From NCBI RefSeq assembly GCF_003423665.1, contig NZ_BFBY01000005.1, positions 49,759-113,758 on the forward strand: a stretch of 64,000 bases of DNA. Reading direction: 5' to 3'. Each line of letters starts with the position of its first letter. Position 1 is the first letter of the stretch. The stretch comes from Lactobacillus rodentium. Its GTDB lineage: Bacteria; Bacillota; Bacilli; Lactobacillales; Lactobacillaceae. The notes below the pieces were generated by a model. It saw nothing but the letters and a program-made list of their open reading frames with translations, had not been told where the DNA came from and ran no database searches. Shown here in pieces: positions 56,450 to 64,000 of the stretch. Position numbers and translations under genes: made by a program.

Positions 56450-56857
56450 ATGTCTGATTTAACTATTACAGAAGTGAGTAAAAAATACAATATAAAACCT
56501 GATACTATTCGTTATTATGAACGCATTGGGTTACTTCCTAAAATTCCTCGTAAGAATAATGGTAATCGTTACTTTAATGAGGGGATGCAGGGCTGGATTG
56601 AAATGATAGTATGTTTACGTCATTCAGGTGTTCCTGTTGAAAAATTAATTGATTATGCTGATATGTTACGTGTTGGCGATGAAACTTTACAAGCACGTGA
56701 AGATTTATTAAAAGAACAACTTAAAGAATTAGAACAAAAAAAGAAAGATTTAAATCGTTCAATTAATCGCTTAAAACATAAAATTTCCCTTTATGAATCA
56801 GGAGAAATTAGAGAAAATAAAAGCTATTTTGAAGAATATAAGATTTTAGATGATTAG
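56450..56857 (+). CDS. MerR-family regulator, module 2
   Basis: The 135-aa protein is a clear paralogue of the regulator at 51108: the N-terminal helix-turn-helix (TITEVSKKYNIKPDTIRYYE) and coiled coil align nearly end to end. It lies just before an aldo/keto reductase gene, its likely target. The overlong promoter spacer suggests an electrophile or carbonyl sensor; the inducer is unknown. Confidence 0.9.
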   Translation: MSDLTITEVSKKYNIKPDTIRYYERIGLLPKIPRKNNGNRYFNEGMQGWIEMIVCLRHSGVPVEKLIDYADMLRVGDETLQAREDLLKEQLKELEQKKKDLNRSINRLKHKISLYESGEIRENKSYFEEYKILDD

Positions 56858-56867
56858 GAGAAAACTA

Positions 56868-57800
56868 ATGACAAAAAATACAATAGTACTTGGAACCTGG
56901 GCTTGGGGCGATAATAACAGTTATTTTGGTAATAATTATGATGAGGATCATTTCCGACCAGTTTTTGATGCTGCAATTGCTAAAAAATTAACCTTTTTTG
57001 ATACTGCGACAGCTTATGGCAATGGAGGCTCAGAAAAAATTCTGGGTGATTTAATGCAGAGTGTTCCACGTAATGAATTAACGATTTCTACTAAATTTAC
57101 TCCTCAAATGGCACCAGCTACAGATAATCCTGTTCAAACAATGCTTGATGAAAGTTTAAAACGTTTAGGAACTGATTACATAGATTATTATTGGATTCAT
57201 AATGATGCCGATGTTGAAAAATGGACCCATGATCTTTTACCGGTTTTAAAATCAGGCAAGATTAAACATGTGGGAGTATCTAATCACACACTAAGTGAAA
57301 TTAAACGAGTACAAGAGATTCTAGCTGAGGAGGGTTTTAAACTAGATGCAGTTCAAAATCATTTAAGTTTATTAGATCGAAGCTCAGAAAAGGCTGGAAT
57401 TTTAGATTACTGTAAGGAAAATGGTTTAGAATTTTTTGCCTACATGGTTTTAGAACAAGGTGCGCTAACTGGTAAATATAGTGTTAATAATCCTTTCCCT
57501 GCTGGTAGTGTTCGTGCTCAGGCTTATAACGATAAATTGCCGCAGTTAACCGACTTAGTTGATAAATTATCAGAAATTGGTAAAAAGTATGATTTATCTG
57601 CAGCTCAAACAGCTATGGCTTGGGCGCTCTCTAAAGATACTTTCCCAATTATTGGGGTAACTAAAGTTAACCAAGTTGAAGATGCAGCGCAAGTTGCTGC
57701 TACTCGATTAACTGAAGCAGAAGTAAAAGAATTAGAAGCTGTTGCTGCAAAAATCAATGTCGATACCACTGGTAGTTGGGAACCAAATATGAACGAATAA
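56868..57800 (+). CDS. Aldo/keto reductase
   Basis: The 310-aa protein begins MTKNTIVLGTWAWGDN. The start at 56868 follows TTAGGAG; a longer frame from 56850 lies within the MerR stop region and is rejected. AKR features include FDTATAYGNGGSEKILG with the catalytic Asp and Tyr, YIDYYWIHN, and the NADPH-binding AWALSKDTFPIIG. It probably reduces aldehydes or ketones under MerR control. Confidence 0.92.
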   Translation: MTKNTIVLGTWAWGDNNSYFGNNYDEDHFRPVFDAAIAKKLTFFDTATAYGNGGSEKILGDLMQSVPRNELTISTKFTPQMAPATDNPVQTMLDESLKRLGTDYIDYYWIHNDADVEKWTHDLLPVLKSGKIKHVGVSNHTLSEIKRVQEILAEEGFKLDAVQNHLSLLDRSSEKAGILDYCKENGLEFFAYMVLEQGALTGKYSVNNPFPAGSVRAQAYNDKLPQLTDLVDKLSEIGKKYDLSAAQTAMAWALSKDTFPIIGVTKVNQVEDAAQVAATRLTEAEVKELEAVAAKINVDTTGSWEPNMNE

Positions 57801-57813
57801 AAGGAGATAGACA

Positions 57814-58179
57814 ATGAATTGGTCAAAAAAATTAATTAATGAGATTAATAAGAGTACTACGGTTCAAAATCAACCTTATGACAAGACTAAGGAACCTTTT
57901 CAAGATAATCCGCTTTGGGTTGTAACTATTGATAATCATGTTTATTTGCGTGCTGGTAAAGGGAAAGAGAGTAAGTGGTACCAAGAAGGACTTAAATATG
58001 GCGGTCAAATTGAAATTAATGGAGAAACTGTCAAAATTACTTATCGACCTGTAACTGATAAAAAAGAAGAGGATGCTGTAACAAAGGCTTACTTAGAAAA
58101 GTATCATGGCCAATATCCAATTGAGATGATGATTTCTGATAAGTGTGCGGAAGCAACAGTTGAATTAATTCGCCAATAA
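57814..58179 (+). CDS. DUF2255-family protein
   Basis: The 121-aa cytoplasmic protein has the DUF2255 pattern (PLWVVTIDNHVYLRAGKG, ESKWYQEGL, VTKAYLEKYHGQYP). The family has no settled function. It begins 13 bases after the aldo/keto reductase with AAGGAG, in the same operon. Confidence 0.82.
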   Translation: MNWSKKLINEINKSTTVQNQPYDKTKEPFQDNPLWVVTIDNHVYLRAGKGKESKWYQEGLKYGGQIEINGETVKITYRPVTDKKEEDAVTKAYLEKYHGQYPIEMMISDKCAEATVELIRQ

Positions 58180-58214
58180 ATTAATCGAATAGATAAAAAG
58201 AGAGAATTAAAAGA

Positions 58215-59084
58215 ATGAAAGTTAGAAAAAAAGGGTTAATAATTACTATTATTGGAATCGTCGTTCTAATAATTTTCTTCTTAGGATTCTTGCATCAAAA
58301 AGAGACTAGCAATAAAGTTCACGTAGTGGCTAAAACAACTCCAACTTTCTTTTTTCATGGTTGGGGCAGCAGCTATCATGCCGAAGAAGATATGGTTAAA
58401 GCTGCCGAGCATGCTGGTGTTACTAACGATGTCATCAGAATTAACGTAACTTCGAAGAATAAAGTGATTTTTCATGGAAAGTTAAAGAAAAATGCAAAAA
58501 ATCCAATTATTGAAGTGAATTTTGATGATAATAAATTAGCTAAGGCAAGCAATTACACGACGGGATATGACACAATTGGTGCAGATTATGTGAATACAGC
58601 TCTAAATGCTGTTACTAAGAAATACCATTATCATAAAGTAAATATTGTTGCTCATTCGATGGGAAACTTGGAAACAGCTTATTATTTCAAAAAATACCCT
58701 AACAAGTTACACGTGGAACATTTTGTTTCAATTGCTGGTCACTATGATGGAATTATTGGAATGAATGATGAACCTAATGAGCTTAAATTAAATAAAAAGA
58801 CGGGTAAGCCTAATATTATGCGTTCAGAATATCGGGGTCTCTTACCATTGAGAAAAACATTTCCAAGAGATACACGGGTATTAAATATTTACGGTAATTT
58901 AGAAGATGGTACCAGCTCAGATGGTGATGTTGGTATTAATTCTGCTAAGTCGTTAAAATACTTAGTAAAAAATAGAGCCAAGTCTTATCAAGAATTAATG
59001 ATTAAGGGTAAAAATGCTCAACATAGTAAACTTCATGATAATAATGAAGTAAATAGAGCGATTATCAAATTCTTATGGGAATAG
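58215..59084 (+). CDS. DUF915-type alpha/beta hydrolase, membrane-anchored or secreted
   Basis: The 289-aa protein has an N-terminal membrane segment (about 7-24) and an alpha/beta hydrolase domain of the DUF915 type: TTPTFFFHGWGSSYHAEEDM, nucleophile elbow NIVAHSMGNLETAYY, and acid and His near the end (NAQHSKLHDNNEV). It lies 35 bases after the DUF2255 gene, so it may still be in the MerR module 2 transcript. Substrate unknown. Confidence 0.85.
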   Translation: MKVRKKGLIITIIGIVVLIIFFLGFLHQKETSNKVHVVAKTTPTFFFHGWGSSYHAEEDMVKAAEHAGVTNDVIRINVTSKNKVIFHGKLKKNAKNPIIEVNFDDNKLAKASNYTTGYDTIGADYVNTALNAVTKKYHYHKVNIVAHSMGNLETAYYFKKYPNKLHVEHFVSIAGHYDGIIGMNDEPNELKLNKKTGKPNIMRSEYRGLLPLRKTFPRDTRVLNIYGNLEDGTSSDGDVGINSAKSLKYLVKNRAKSYQELMIKGKNAQHSKLHDNNEVNRAIIKFLWE

Positions 59085-59096
59085 AAGTTAAAATAA

Positions 59097-59125
59097 TTGA
59101 CTAACTTTTAGTAAGCTTATAAACT
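59097..59125 (+). promoter_or_regulatory. Promoter of the LLM oxidoreductase gene
   Basis: -35 TTGACT, a 17-bp spacer and -10 TAAACT lie 35 bases before the start. Confidence 0.65.
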
Positions 59126-59160
59126 AATGCTGTACTTTAACAGTAAAGGAGACTATAGGC

Positions 59161-60204
59161 ATGAAAGTATCAATTTTAAATTTAGCTCCCTTAAGAAAAG
59201 ATAATAAATATCGCGAAGCTATTGAGAATATGATTGAGTTGGCACAAAAAGCCGAAGAGTTGGGCTATGAACGTTATTGGATTGCGGAACACCACAATAG
59301 TAAATCATTTGCTAGCTCAGCTACTCAAATTCTAATTGATCAAACTTTAGCTGCAACTAAAAAAATCAGAGTAGGTTCAGGTGGAGTTATGTTACCCAAC
59401 CATAGTCCCTATATTGTGGCTGAACAATATGGTACGTTAGCAACGCTTTATCCTGATAGAGTTGACTTGGGTTTAGGCCGAGCTCCTGGAACAGATATGG
59501 AAACTGCTCAGGCTTTGAGAAGAACTGAAAGAACAGCAGACTTTCCCAATGAAGTTGAAGAATTGGCGGGCTATTTTGAAGATATAAATGAAGTTCATGC
59601 TTATCCAGCAGCAGGTGTGAAAGTTCCGATTTATATCTTGGGCTCAAGTACAGATAGTGCTCATTTGGCAGCAAAGTTAGGGCTACCTTATGCCTTTGCT
59701 TCTCATTTTGCTCCTGGGATGCTCATTGAGGCTGTAAAAATTTATCGTGATGAATTTAAGCCCTCAAAGGTTTTAGATAAACCTTATGTCATAGTTGGTG
59801 CCAATGCCTATCTGGCTGATACTAATGAAGAAGCAAAACGTTTAAGTACTACCCAAACTCAGGCTTTTGCTGACTTAGTATCTAATAATTTACGTCCTTT
59901 GCAACCACCAGTTGATAACGATGAGATGGTTTGGGATAAAGTACGTGAAGCAGATACAGCTAATGTTCCTAATTTTGGACCAGTAAAGTTTAATGCAGAT
60001 GATCTTATTCGCAGAAAGAAGCAAGTCGCTGACAATATGGCGCGAGTAACTTTTATTGGTGATAAAGAAACTGTTAAAAAACAAATTAACTATCTTCAAG
60101 AACAAGTACAATTTGAAGAATTAATGATTAATAGTTATATCTATGATATTAAAGCCCAATATCATTCATTTAAGCTTTTAAAAGAAGTAATTGAAACGCT
60201 ATAA
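59161..60204 (+). CDS. LLM-class (luciferase-like) flavin-dependent oxidoreductase
   Basis: The 347-aa protein begins [20 protein letters not shown] and has the bacterial luciferase-like barrel: [40 protein letters not shown], and [11 protein letters not shown]. It uses reduced flavin, perhaps from the reductase at 49975. The substrate is unknown. It is monocistronic. Confidence 0.9.
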   Translation: MKVSILNLAPLRKDNKYREAIENMIELAQKAEELGYERYWIAEHHNSKSFASSATQILIDQTLAATKKIRVGSGGVMLPNHSPYIVAEQYGTLATLYPDRVDLGLGRAPGTDMETAQALRRTERTADFPNEVEELAGYFEDINEVHAYPAAGVKVPIYILGSSTDSAHLAAKLGLPYAFASHFAPGMLIEAVKIYRDEFKPSKVLDKPYVIVGANAYLADTNEEAKRLSTTQTQAFADLVSNNLRPLQPPVDNDEMVWDKVREADTANVPNFGPVKFNADDLIRRKKQVADNMARVTFIGDKETVKKQINYLQEQVQFEELMINSYIYDIKAQYHSFKLLKEVIETL

Positions 60205-60205
60205 A

Positions 60206-60245
60206 AAAAGATGAAATATTTTGAAATATTTCATCTTTTGTTTTT
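60206..60245 (+). terminator. Terminator of the LLM gene
   Basis: The stem AAAAGATGAAATATT / AATATTTCATCTTTT starts 2 bases after the stop. Confidence 0.9.
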
Positions 60246-60396
60246 GACCATAATAAAGAGTACTAAACATTAAAATAGAGTACTAAAAATAAGCTTTTAA
60301 AATTTAATATTGAAACTTTAAAGAGGAATTATATTAACTAGTATGAGATAATATAGTGCGAGAAAAATTATAAATAAGTTGAGGTTGTAAGAATAA

Positions 60397-60603
60397 ATGA
60401 AATATTGGATTACGAGCCTGCTTTTATGGTTAGCTCTGTTTTCCATAAGAGCGGGAATGATTTTAACCCAGACAGCTAACGATCTTGAAGATAATGATGC
60501 GATTAAACAAAACTGCCTAATAATATTGGGTTGTTGTGGCATGATTGTACTAGTAGTTCATATCTGTTGGCTGTTGTCATTAAAAAATAAGAGTAATAAA
60601 TAG
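60397..60603 (+). CDS. Small two-helix membrane protein
   Basis: The 68-aa product has two predicted membrane helices (about 5-25 and 40-60) joined by an acidic loop (TANDLEDNDAIKQN) and a basic end. GAGG lies 15 bases upstream, so the ribosome binding site is weak. A strong terminator overlaps the stop, which supports a real gene. I do not recognise the family. Confidence 0.6.
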   Translation: MKYWITSLLLWLALFSIRAGMILTQTANDLEDNDAIKQNCLIILGCCGMIVLVVHICWLLSLKNKSNK

Positions 60604-60638
60604 GAGAGTTTTGATGTTATGTCGAAACTCTCCTATTT
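60601..60638 (+). terminator. Terminator of the small membrane protein gene
   Basis: TAGGAGAGTTT pairs with AAACTCTCCTA, followed by TTTT. The stop codon is in the left arm. Confidence 0.9.
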
Positions 60639-60640
60639 TA

Positions 60641-60654
60641 GTTTCATGTGAAAC
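60641..60654. promoter_or_regulatory. parS-like palindrome 3
   Basis: GTTTCATGTGAAAC is a perfect palindrome one base from the parS core. It is intergenic, about 37 kb right of the origin. Confidence 0.45.
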
Positions 60655-60745
60655 TTAACCACGCGAGAAAAAATAAAAATACAAGACTAGTTAATTTAAA
60701 TTTTACTATTACAATAATTAATAAACTAGAAAAAGGAGAAATTAA

Positions 60746-61069
60746 ATGGGATATATTGAATTAGCTATTGCAATTGTTGCAGAAGTGATTGGAACTAATT
60801 TTATGAAGGCTTCAGTTGGATTTACAAAATTAATCCCAGCAGTTGCAACTATTATTTCTTACATTATTTGTTTTTATACTCTTTCCTTATCATTAAAAAC
60901 ACTCAACTTAAGTGTGGCTTATGCTACCTGGGGAGGAGTAGGAATTATTCTAACTACTATAGTAGGTGTGATGTATTGGAAACAAGAGGTTAATATACCG
61001 CAATTAATTGGAATTGGTCTAATAGTAATTGGAGTAGTAGTTACAAACATGTTTTCTGAAGGTCATTAG
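60746..61069 (+). CDS. Small multidrug resistance (SMR) family transporter
   Basis: The 107-aa protein has four membrane helices. It keeps the essential membrane Glu (Glu13 in IVAEVIGTNFMKAS) and the WGGVGIILTTIVGVMYWKQ block. SMR dimers export cationic compounds in exchange for protons. It stands alone and AAGGAG precedes the start. Specificity (quaternary amines, guanidinium or other) cannot be read from sequence. Confidence 0.92.
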   Translation: MGYIELAIAIVAEVIGTNFMKASVGFTKLIPAVATIISYIICFYTLSLSLKTLNLSVAYATWGGVGIILTTIVGVMYWKQEVNIPQLIGIGLIVIGVVVTNMFSEGH

Positions 61070-61092
61070 AGCAAAAATATAATTTGAGAAAG

Positions 61093-61138
61093 AAAAAAGT
61101 TCAAAATTAATGATTTAACATTAATTTTGAACTTTTTT
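61093..61138. terminator. Bidirectional terminator between SMR and IS3 OrfA
   Basis: A 20-bp stem (AAAAAAGTTCAAAATTAATG and its complement) with a 6-base loop lies between the convergent genes and works on both strands. Confidence 0.9.
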
Positions 61139-61140
61139 CT

Positions 61141-61644
61141 TTAAAAGGCCCACTTAAAAAAATTTCGTTGATCATTTTCCCCCCCCGAAATTTTTTGCGC
61201 TTTTTTTAGGCGTTCAATCTCCTCTAAAAGAGCTTGATTTTGTTTACGTAAATCATTGATTTCTTGGTGATGGGGAGGAATTAGTTTTTTTTTTCTTGGG
61301 CGACCTCTTTTTACTGGTTGAGCCAGTTTACCTTGTTCATTAAGACGGTTCCATTTATAGATTAAAGAGGAACTAGAAATACCAAAATGAAGAGCCGTGG
61401 CTTCATATGAAGCACTATTTTCTTTTTTCCAATTCAAAACTTCAAGTTTGAACTCATAAGAATAATCACGGTGATTACGCTTTTCACGTAGGGCGGTTAC
61501 ACCATGCTTTTTATATTGTTTTACCCAAAATAAGAGTTGTGAACGAGAAGCAACATTAAGTTCCTTAACAATTTTTTCTGAACTTGTTCCTTGTAAATAT
61601 AATTTTACAGCAAGTTGTTTTTCTTCAAATGTAAATTTACTCAA
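61141..61644 (-). CDS. IS3-family transposase OrfA (orphan, no OrfB)
   Basis: The 167-aa protein has two helix-turn-helix segments (TFEEKQLAVKLYLQGTSSEK, then FKLEVLNWKKENSASYEATA with HFGISSSSLIYKWN), a basic GRPRKKK patch and a leucine-zipper coiled coil (NDLRKQNQALLEEIERLKKA). This is the IS3 OrfA layout. No orfB follows and no terminal inverted repeats were found, so it is a remnant or a domesticated DNA-binding protein. The frame crosses a run of eight G (61180-61187) near the end, where frameshifting or sequencing error could hide the original reading. Confidence 0.8.
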   Translation of the reverse strand: MSKFTFEEKQLAVKLYLQGTSSEKIVKELNVASRSQLLFWVKQYKKHGVTALREKRNHRDYSYEFKLEVLNWKKENSASYEATALHFGISSSSLIYKWNRLNEQGKLAQPVKRGRPRKKKLIPPHHQEINDLRKQNQALLEEIERLKKAQKISGGENDQRNFFKWAF

Positions 61645-61763
61645 TTTATATTCCTCACTGAATTTGACTTATAAAAATAAATTATATCCATAAAAACATA
61701 TTTATATAGCCGATTATAGTTATTTTATATATAAAAATATGTTATTTTATGTACTTATTAAAT

Positions 61764-61792
61764 TTGTTTACTATTTTACTAACAACTATAAT
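61764..61792 (+). promoter_or_regulatory. Promoter of the two-component operon
   Basis: -35 TTGTTT, a 17-bp spacer and a perfect -10 TATAAT (61787-61792) lie 46 bases before the response regulator. Confidence 0.55.
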
Positions 61793-61838
61793 ATAAATTA
61801 CAAAGGTAAAATAAACGTAAAGTTGAGAAAAAAAGTAA

Positions 61839-62522
61839 ATGACAAAATTATTAATTGTAGAAGATGATAAAAATATTCAAAAATTGCTTAAGGCCTATCT
61901 TGAAACGGACTATGATTTGGTGCAAGTAGAAGATGGAGAAGCGGCGTTAAGTTTTTTAAAGGACAAGCAACAAGTTGATATTATGATTACAGATGTCATG
62001 ATGCCCAATATGGATGGTTTTGCCCTAGTAAAAGCATTACGTAAGGAAGGTTTTAAATTTCCTGTTATGATGCTTACTGCCAAAGATACGATTCAAGATA
62101 AAACTGTGGCTTTCAGTAATGGAGCTGATGATTATATGGTAAAACCGATCGATTATCAGGAATTAAAATTACGCTTAGTTGCCTTATTACGGAGAGCAGG
62201 TAATGAACATCCTAATCAGTTAATTATTCAAGATATTGTGATTGATCGCAAGAATTATACTGTTCAGCGAGGAAAAGAAGTAATAGATCTTTCCAAGAAA
62301 GAATTTGACCTACTTTATAAATTGCTTTCAACTCCCAATCAGATCTTTACTAAAGAACAGTTGTTAGATGCAGTATGGGGTGAAGAATCTTTTAGTACAG
62401 AAGATACAGTAAAGACTCATATTAGTAAATTACGAAAATTATGCCGTAATTTTGAAGATGTCTTTAAGATCATAACCGTGCGTGGATTGGGATATAAAGG
62501 TGAAGTGAGTGAAGAAAAATAA
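61839..62522 (+). CDS. OmpR-family response regulator
   Basis: The 227-aa protein has a receiver domain (acidic pocket EDD at 8-10, phospho-acceptor Asp52 in MITDVMMPNMDG, Thr80 and Lys102 in VKPIDY) and a C-terminal winged helix (LSKKEFDLLYKLLSTPNQIF, then VKTHISKLRKL). The next gene, a histidine kinase, overlaps by 14 bases. The signal and targets are unknown. Confidence 0.95.
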   Translation: MTKLLIVEDDKNIQKLLKAYLETDYDLVQVEDGEAALSFLKDKQQVDIMITDVMMPNMDGFALVKALRKEGFKFPVMMLTAKDTIQDKTVAFSNGADDYMVKPIDYQELKLRLVALLRRAGNEHPNQLIIQDIVIDRKNYTVQRGKEVIDLSKKEFDLLYKLLSTPNQIFTKEQLLDAVWGEESFSTEDTVKTHISKLRKLCRNFEDVFKIITVRGLGYKGEVSEEK

Positions 62523-63525
62523 AGATTCGTTTACACGTACAATAATTATTTATTCTGCTGTTCTGGCAACAGTAGTGGCGATCTTATTTGGAATAGCAGT
62601 ATTTTTATCAATTAATACCGGACAAAAGCCTCATATTATTGGCCTCATGATGTTAGTCCTATTCTTTAGCTTTAGTTTTAGTATTAACTATGCAGTACTT
62701 ACATATTTATTTGGCTACATTAAAGAGTTAACACAAGCAGTAAAAAAAGTGGCAAATGGAGAATTTGATATTCGACTAAGTAAACATCAACTTAATCCTT
62801 TAGATAGTACTTTTGAAGATTTTAATCAAATGGCTTCAGAATTAGGGAGTACAAAAATCATGAAAGAAGACTTTGTTAGTCAATTTTCTCATGAGTTTAA
62901 AACGCCAATTACATCGATCAACGGTTTTGCTAACTTACTGTTAAGTGAAAATATAGCGAAAGAAAAAGAGGCTGAATACTTAAAAATAATTGCAGAGGAA
63001 TCCAAACGGCTAAGTGATCTATCATTTAAAATTTTAAATTTAACTAATTTAGAAAATAAAAAAATTATTACTAATAAGAAAAATGTTGAAATTGATGAGG
63101 AATTACGTAAATCTCTAATTTCATTATTTCCAGCATTAAAATCTAAAAATTTAAGTTATAAACTAGATTTACAAAAAGTTAAATACAATACTGATCCAGA
63201 ATTATTAAAAGAAGTATGGCTTAATTTGCTAAATAATTCGATAAAGTTTACTCCTAAAAAGGGGACAGTATTTCTAAGTTGTAAAGAAGAAAAAAATCGA
63301 ATTGAAGTAATTATTGGAAATAATGGTCCAAAAATAAATCAAAAGGAGAAAAAAGAAATTTTTGATAAATTTTATCAAGGAGAAACACAATATAAAAATG
63401 AAGGAGTAGGTCTAGGATTAGCAATTGTGAAACAAATTTTAGACCTACTAAATGGAGAAATAGAAGTAGAGACTAGTTTTCAAAATTTTTCAGGTACGTT
63501 TTTTAAAGTTATATTAACCAAGTAA
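62509..63525 (+). CDS. Sensor histidine kinase 1
   Basis: The 338-aa protein is read from a GTG inside the end of the regulator gene, with AAAGGTGA upstream. Two membrane helices with a very short outside loop (about 10-70) are followed by a HAMP-like segment, a HisKA domain with His128 in FSQ-type DFVSQFSHEFKTPITSING, and HATPase_c (NLLNNSIKFTPKKG, GLGLAIVKQIL). The short sensor suggests sensing within the membrane or through a partner. Confidence 0.93.
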   Translation: MKKNKDSFTRTIIIYSAVLATVVAILFGIAVFLSINTGQKPHIIGLMMLVLFFSFSFSINYAVLTYLFGYIKELTQAVKKVANGEFDIRLSKHQLNPLDSTFEDFNQMASELGSTKIMKEDFVSQFSHEFKTPITSINGFANLLLSENIAKEKEAEYLKIIAEESKRLSDLSFKILNLTNLENKKIITNKKNVEIDEELRKSLISLFPALKSKNLSYKLDLQKVKYNTDPELLKEVWLNLLNNSIKFTPKKGTVFLSCKEEKNRIEVIIGNNGPKINQKEKKEIFDKFYQGETQYKNEGVGLGLAIVKQILDLLNGEIEVETSFQNFSGTFFKVILTK

Positions 63526-63544
63526 CAAATACATCGAGGAAATA

Positions 63545-64000
63545 ATGAAAAAGAAAAGTTCATTTTCAAAATTATTAATTATTTATCCACTAATAATTGC
63601 TGTGATTGTCACGTGTTTATTTGCGACAGCAGTAGCAATTCCTTTTACTATCCTTCCTTACATGGGCCCACAGATCTTAAGTTTTGAACTTATTAGTTCG
63701 ATCTTTTTGTTAGGTTTATTAATCATTGGTAGTATTTATGCTTATGTGATTAAGTCTTTGAGACGTACTACAAGGGCAATGCAAAAAGTTGCAGAAGGAG
63801 ATTTTTCAGTTAGATTACCAATTAGAAAACATGATCCATTAAATGAAAGCTACCTCAACTTTAATTTGATGGTTGAAGAACTAGATAGTACACAAACGCT
63901 AAAAGACGATTTTATTAGTCAATTTTCCCATGAATTTAAAACTCCCATTACATCAATTAATGGATTTGCTAAATTAATTGAAAGTGAAAGTGTTCCAGAA
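63545..64000 (+). CDS. Sensor histidine kinase 2 (partial, cut by the right edge)
   Basis: From the ATG at 63545 the frame is open for 152 codons to the window end. The part seen has two membrane helices, a HAMP-like segment (MQKVAEGDFSVRLPIRKHDP), and the HisKA motif DFISQFSHEFKTPITSING with His129. It is clearly paralogous to kinase 1 (19 bases upstream) and in the same operon. Confidence 0.9.
   Translation, partial: MKKKSSFSKLLIIYPLIIAVIVTCLFATAVAIPFTILPYMGPQILSFELISSIFLLGLLIIGSIYAYVIKSLRRTTRAMQKVAEGDFSVRLPIRKHDPLNESYLNFNLMVEELDSTQTLKDDFISQFSHEFKTPITSINGFAKLIESESVPE

Noticed and set aside
61141-61838. Complete insertion sequence around OrfA
   Set aside because: No OrfB frame and no terminal inverted repeats were found on either side.

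Overview
This is about 64 kb of AT-rich chromosome around the replication origin of a lactic acid bacterium. The origin cluster (rpmH / dnaA / dnaN / yaaA / recF / gyrB / gyrA / rpsF-ssb-rpsR), malolactic genes, pyruvate oxidase, a YSIRK-type giant surface protein and many small NAD(P)H or flavin oxidoreductases point to the Lactobacillus johnsonii / gasseri / taiwanensis group. That assignment is inference from gene content and protein style, not a database match.

Layout. Positions 1-7779 (minus) carry the first 2593 codons of a giant cell-wall adhesin. It has an FSIRK signal, a probable beta-helix head, Rib-like and FIVAR-like modules, and then a stalk of more than 970 residues made almost only of Ala and Ser; its C-terminus lies off the left edge. 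From 8.1 to 12.4 kb are a 53-residue protein and a malolactic locus (mleS, mleR, mleP). Between mleR and mleP sits a compact unannotated element that looks like a type I toxin-antitoxin pair. From 12.5 to 22.7 kb, on the minus strand, follow a ClC transporter, gnd, pyruvate oxidase, mnmG, mnmE, yidC, rnpA and rpmH. The origin is two-part, with DnaA-box clusters on both sides of dnaA and a DnaA-trio / AT-rich unwinding region in the dnaA-dnaN gap. From 24.7 to 38.2 kb, on the plus strand, are replication, gyrase, S6-SSB-S18, CorA, GdpP, L9 and DnaB genes. From 38 to 64 kb the content is accessory: fructokinase, a lipase-like protein, MgtC, TPM/LemA, alpha/beta hydrolases, a GH3 glucosidase operon, two twin MerR-oxidoreductase modules, a LysM protein, a Fic protein, an SMR transporter, an orphan IS3 OrfA, and a response regulator followed by two tandem histidine kinases (the second cut by the right edge).

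How the genes work together. The mle genes import and decarboxylate malate. Pox, gnd and the many oxidoreductases handle redox balance. The MerR modules look like carbonyl or thiol-stress sensors that switch on a neighbouring dehydrogenase or reductase.

The most interesting observation concerns the two toxin-like loci. Both the putative type I toxin-antitoxin element and the fic gene are bracketed by exact direct repeats, of 53 and 59 bp, each containing a complete transcription terminator. This suggests cassettes that inserted at a terminator and duplicated it. The toxin element has an 18-nt direct repeat inside the peptide gene that also lies at the predicted 5' end of a divergent structured small RNA, and a perfect hairpin hiding the toxin ribosome binding site. 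Three parS-like palindromes, all intergenic, also lie around the origin although no parA/parB gene is in the window.
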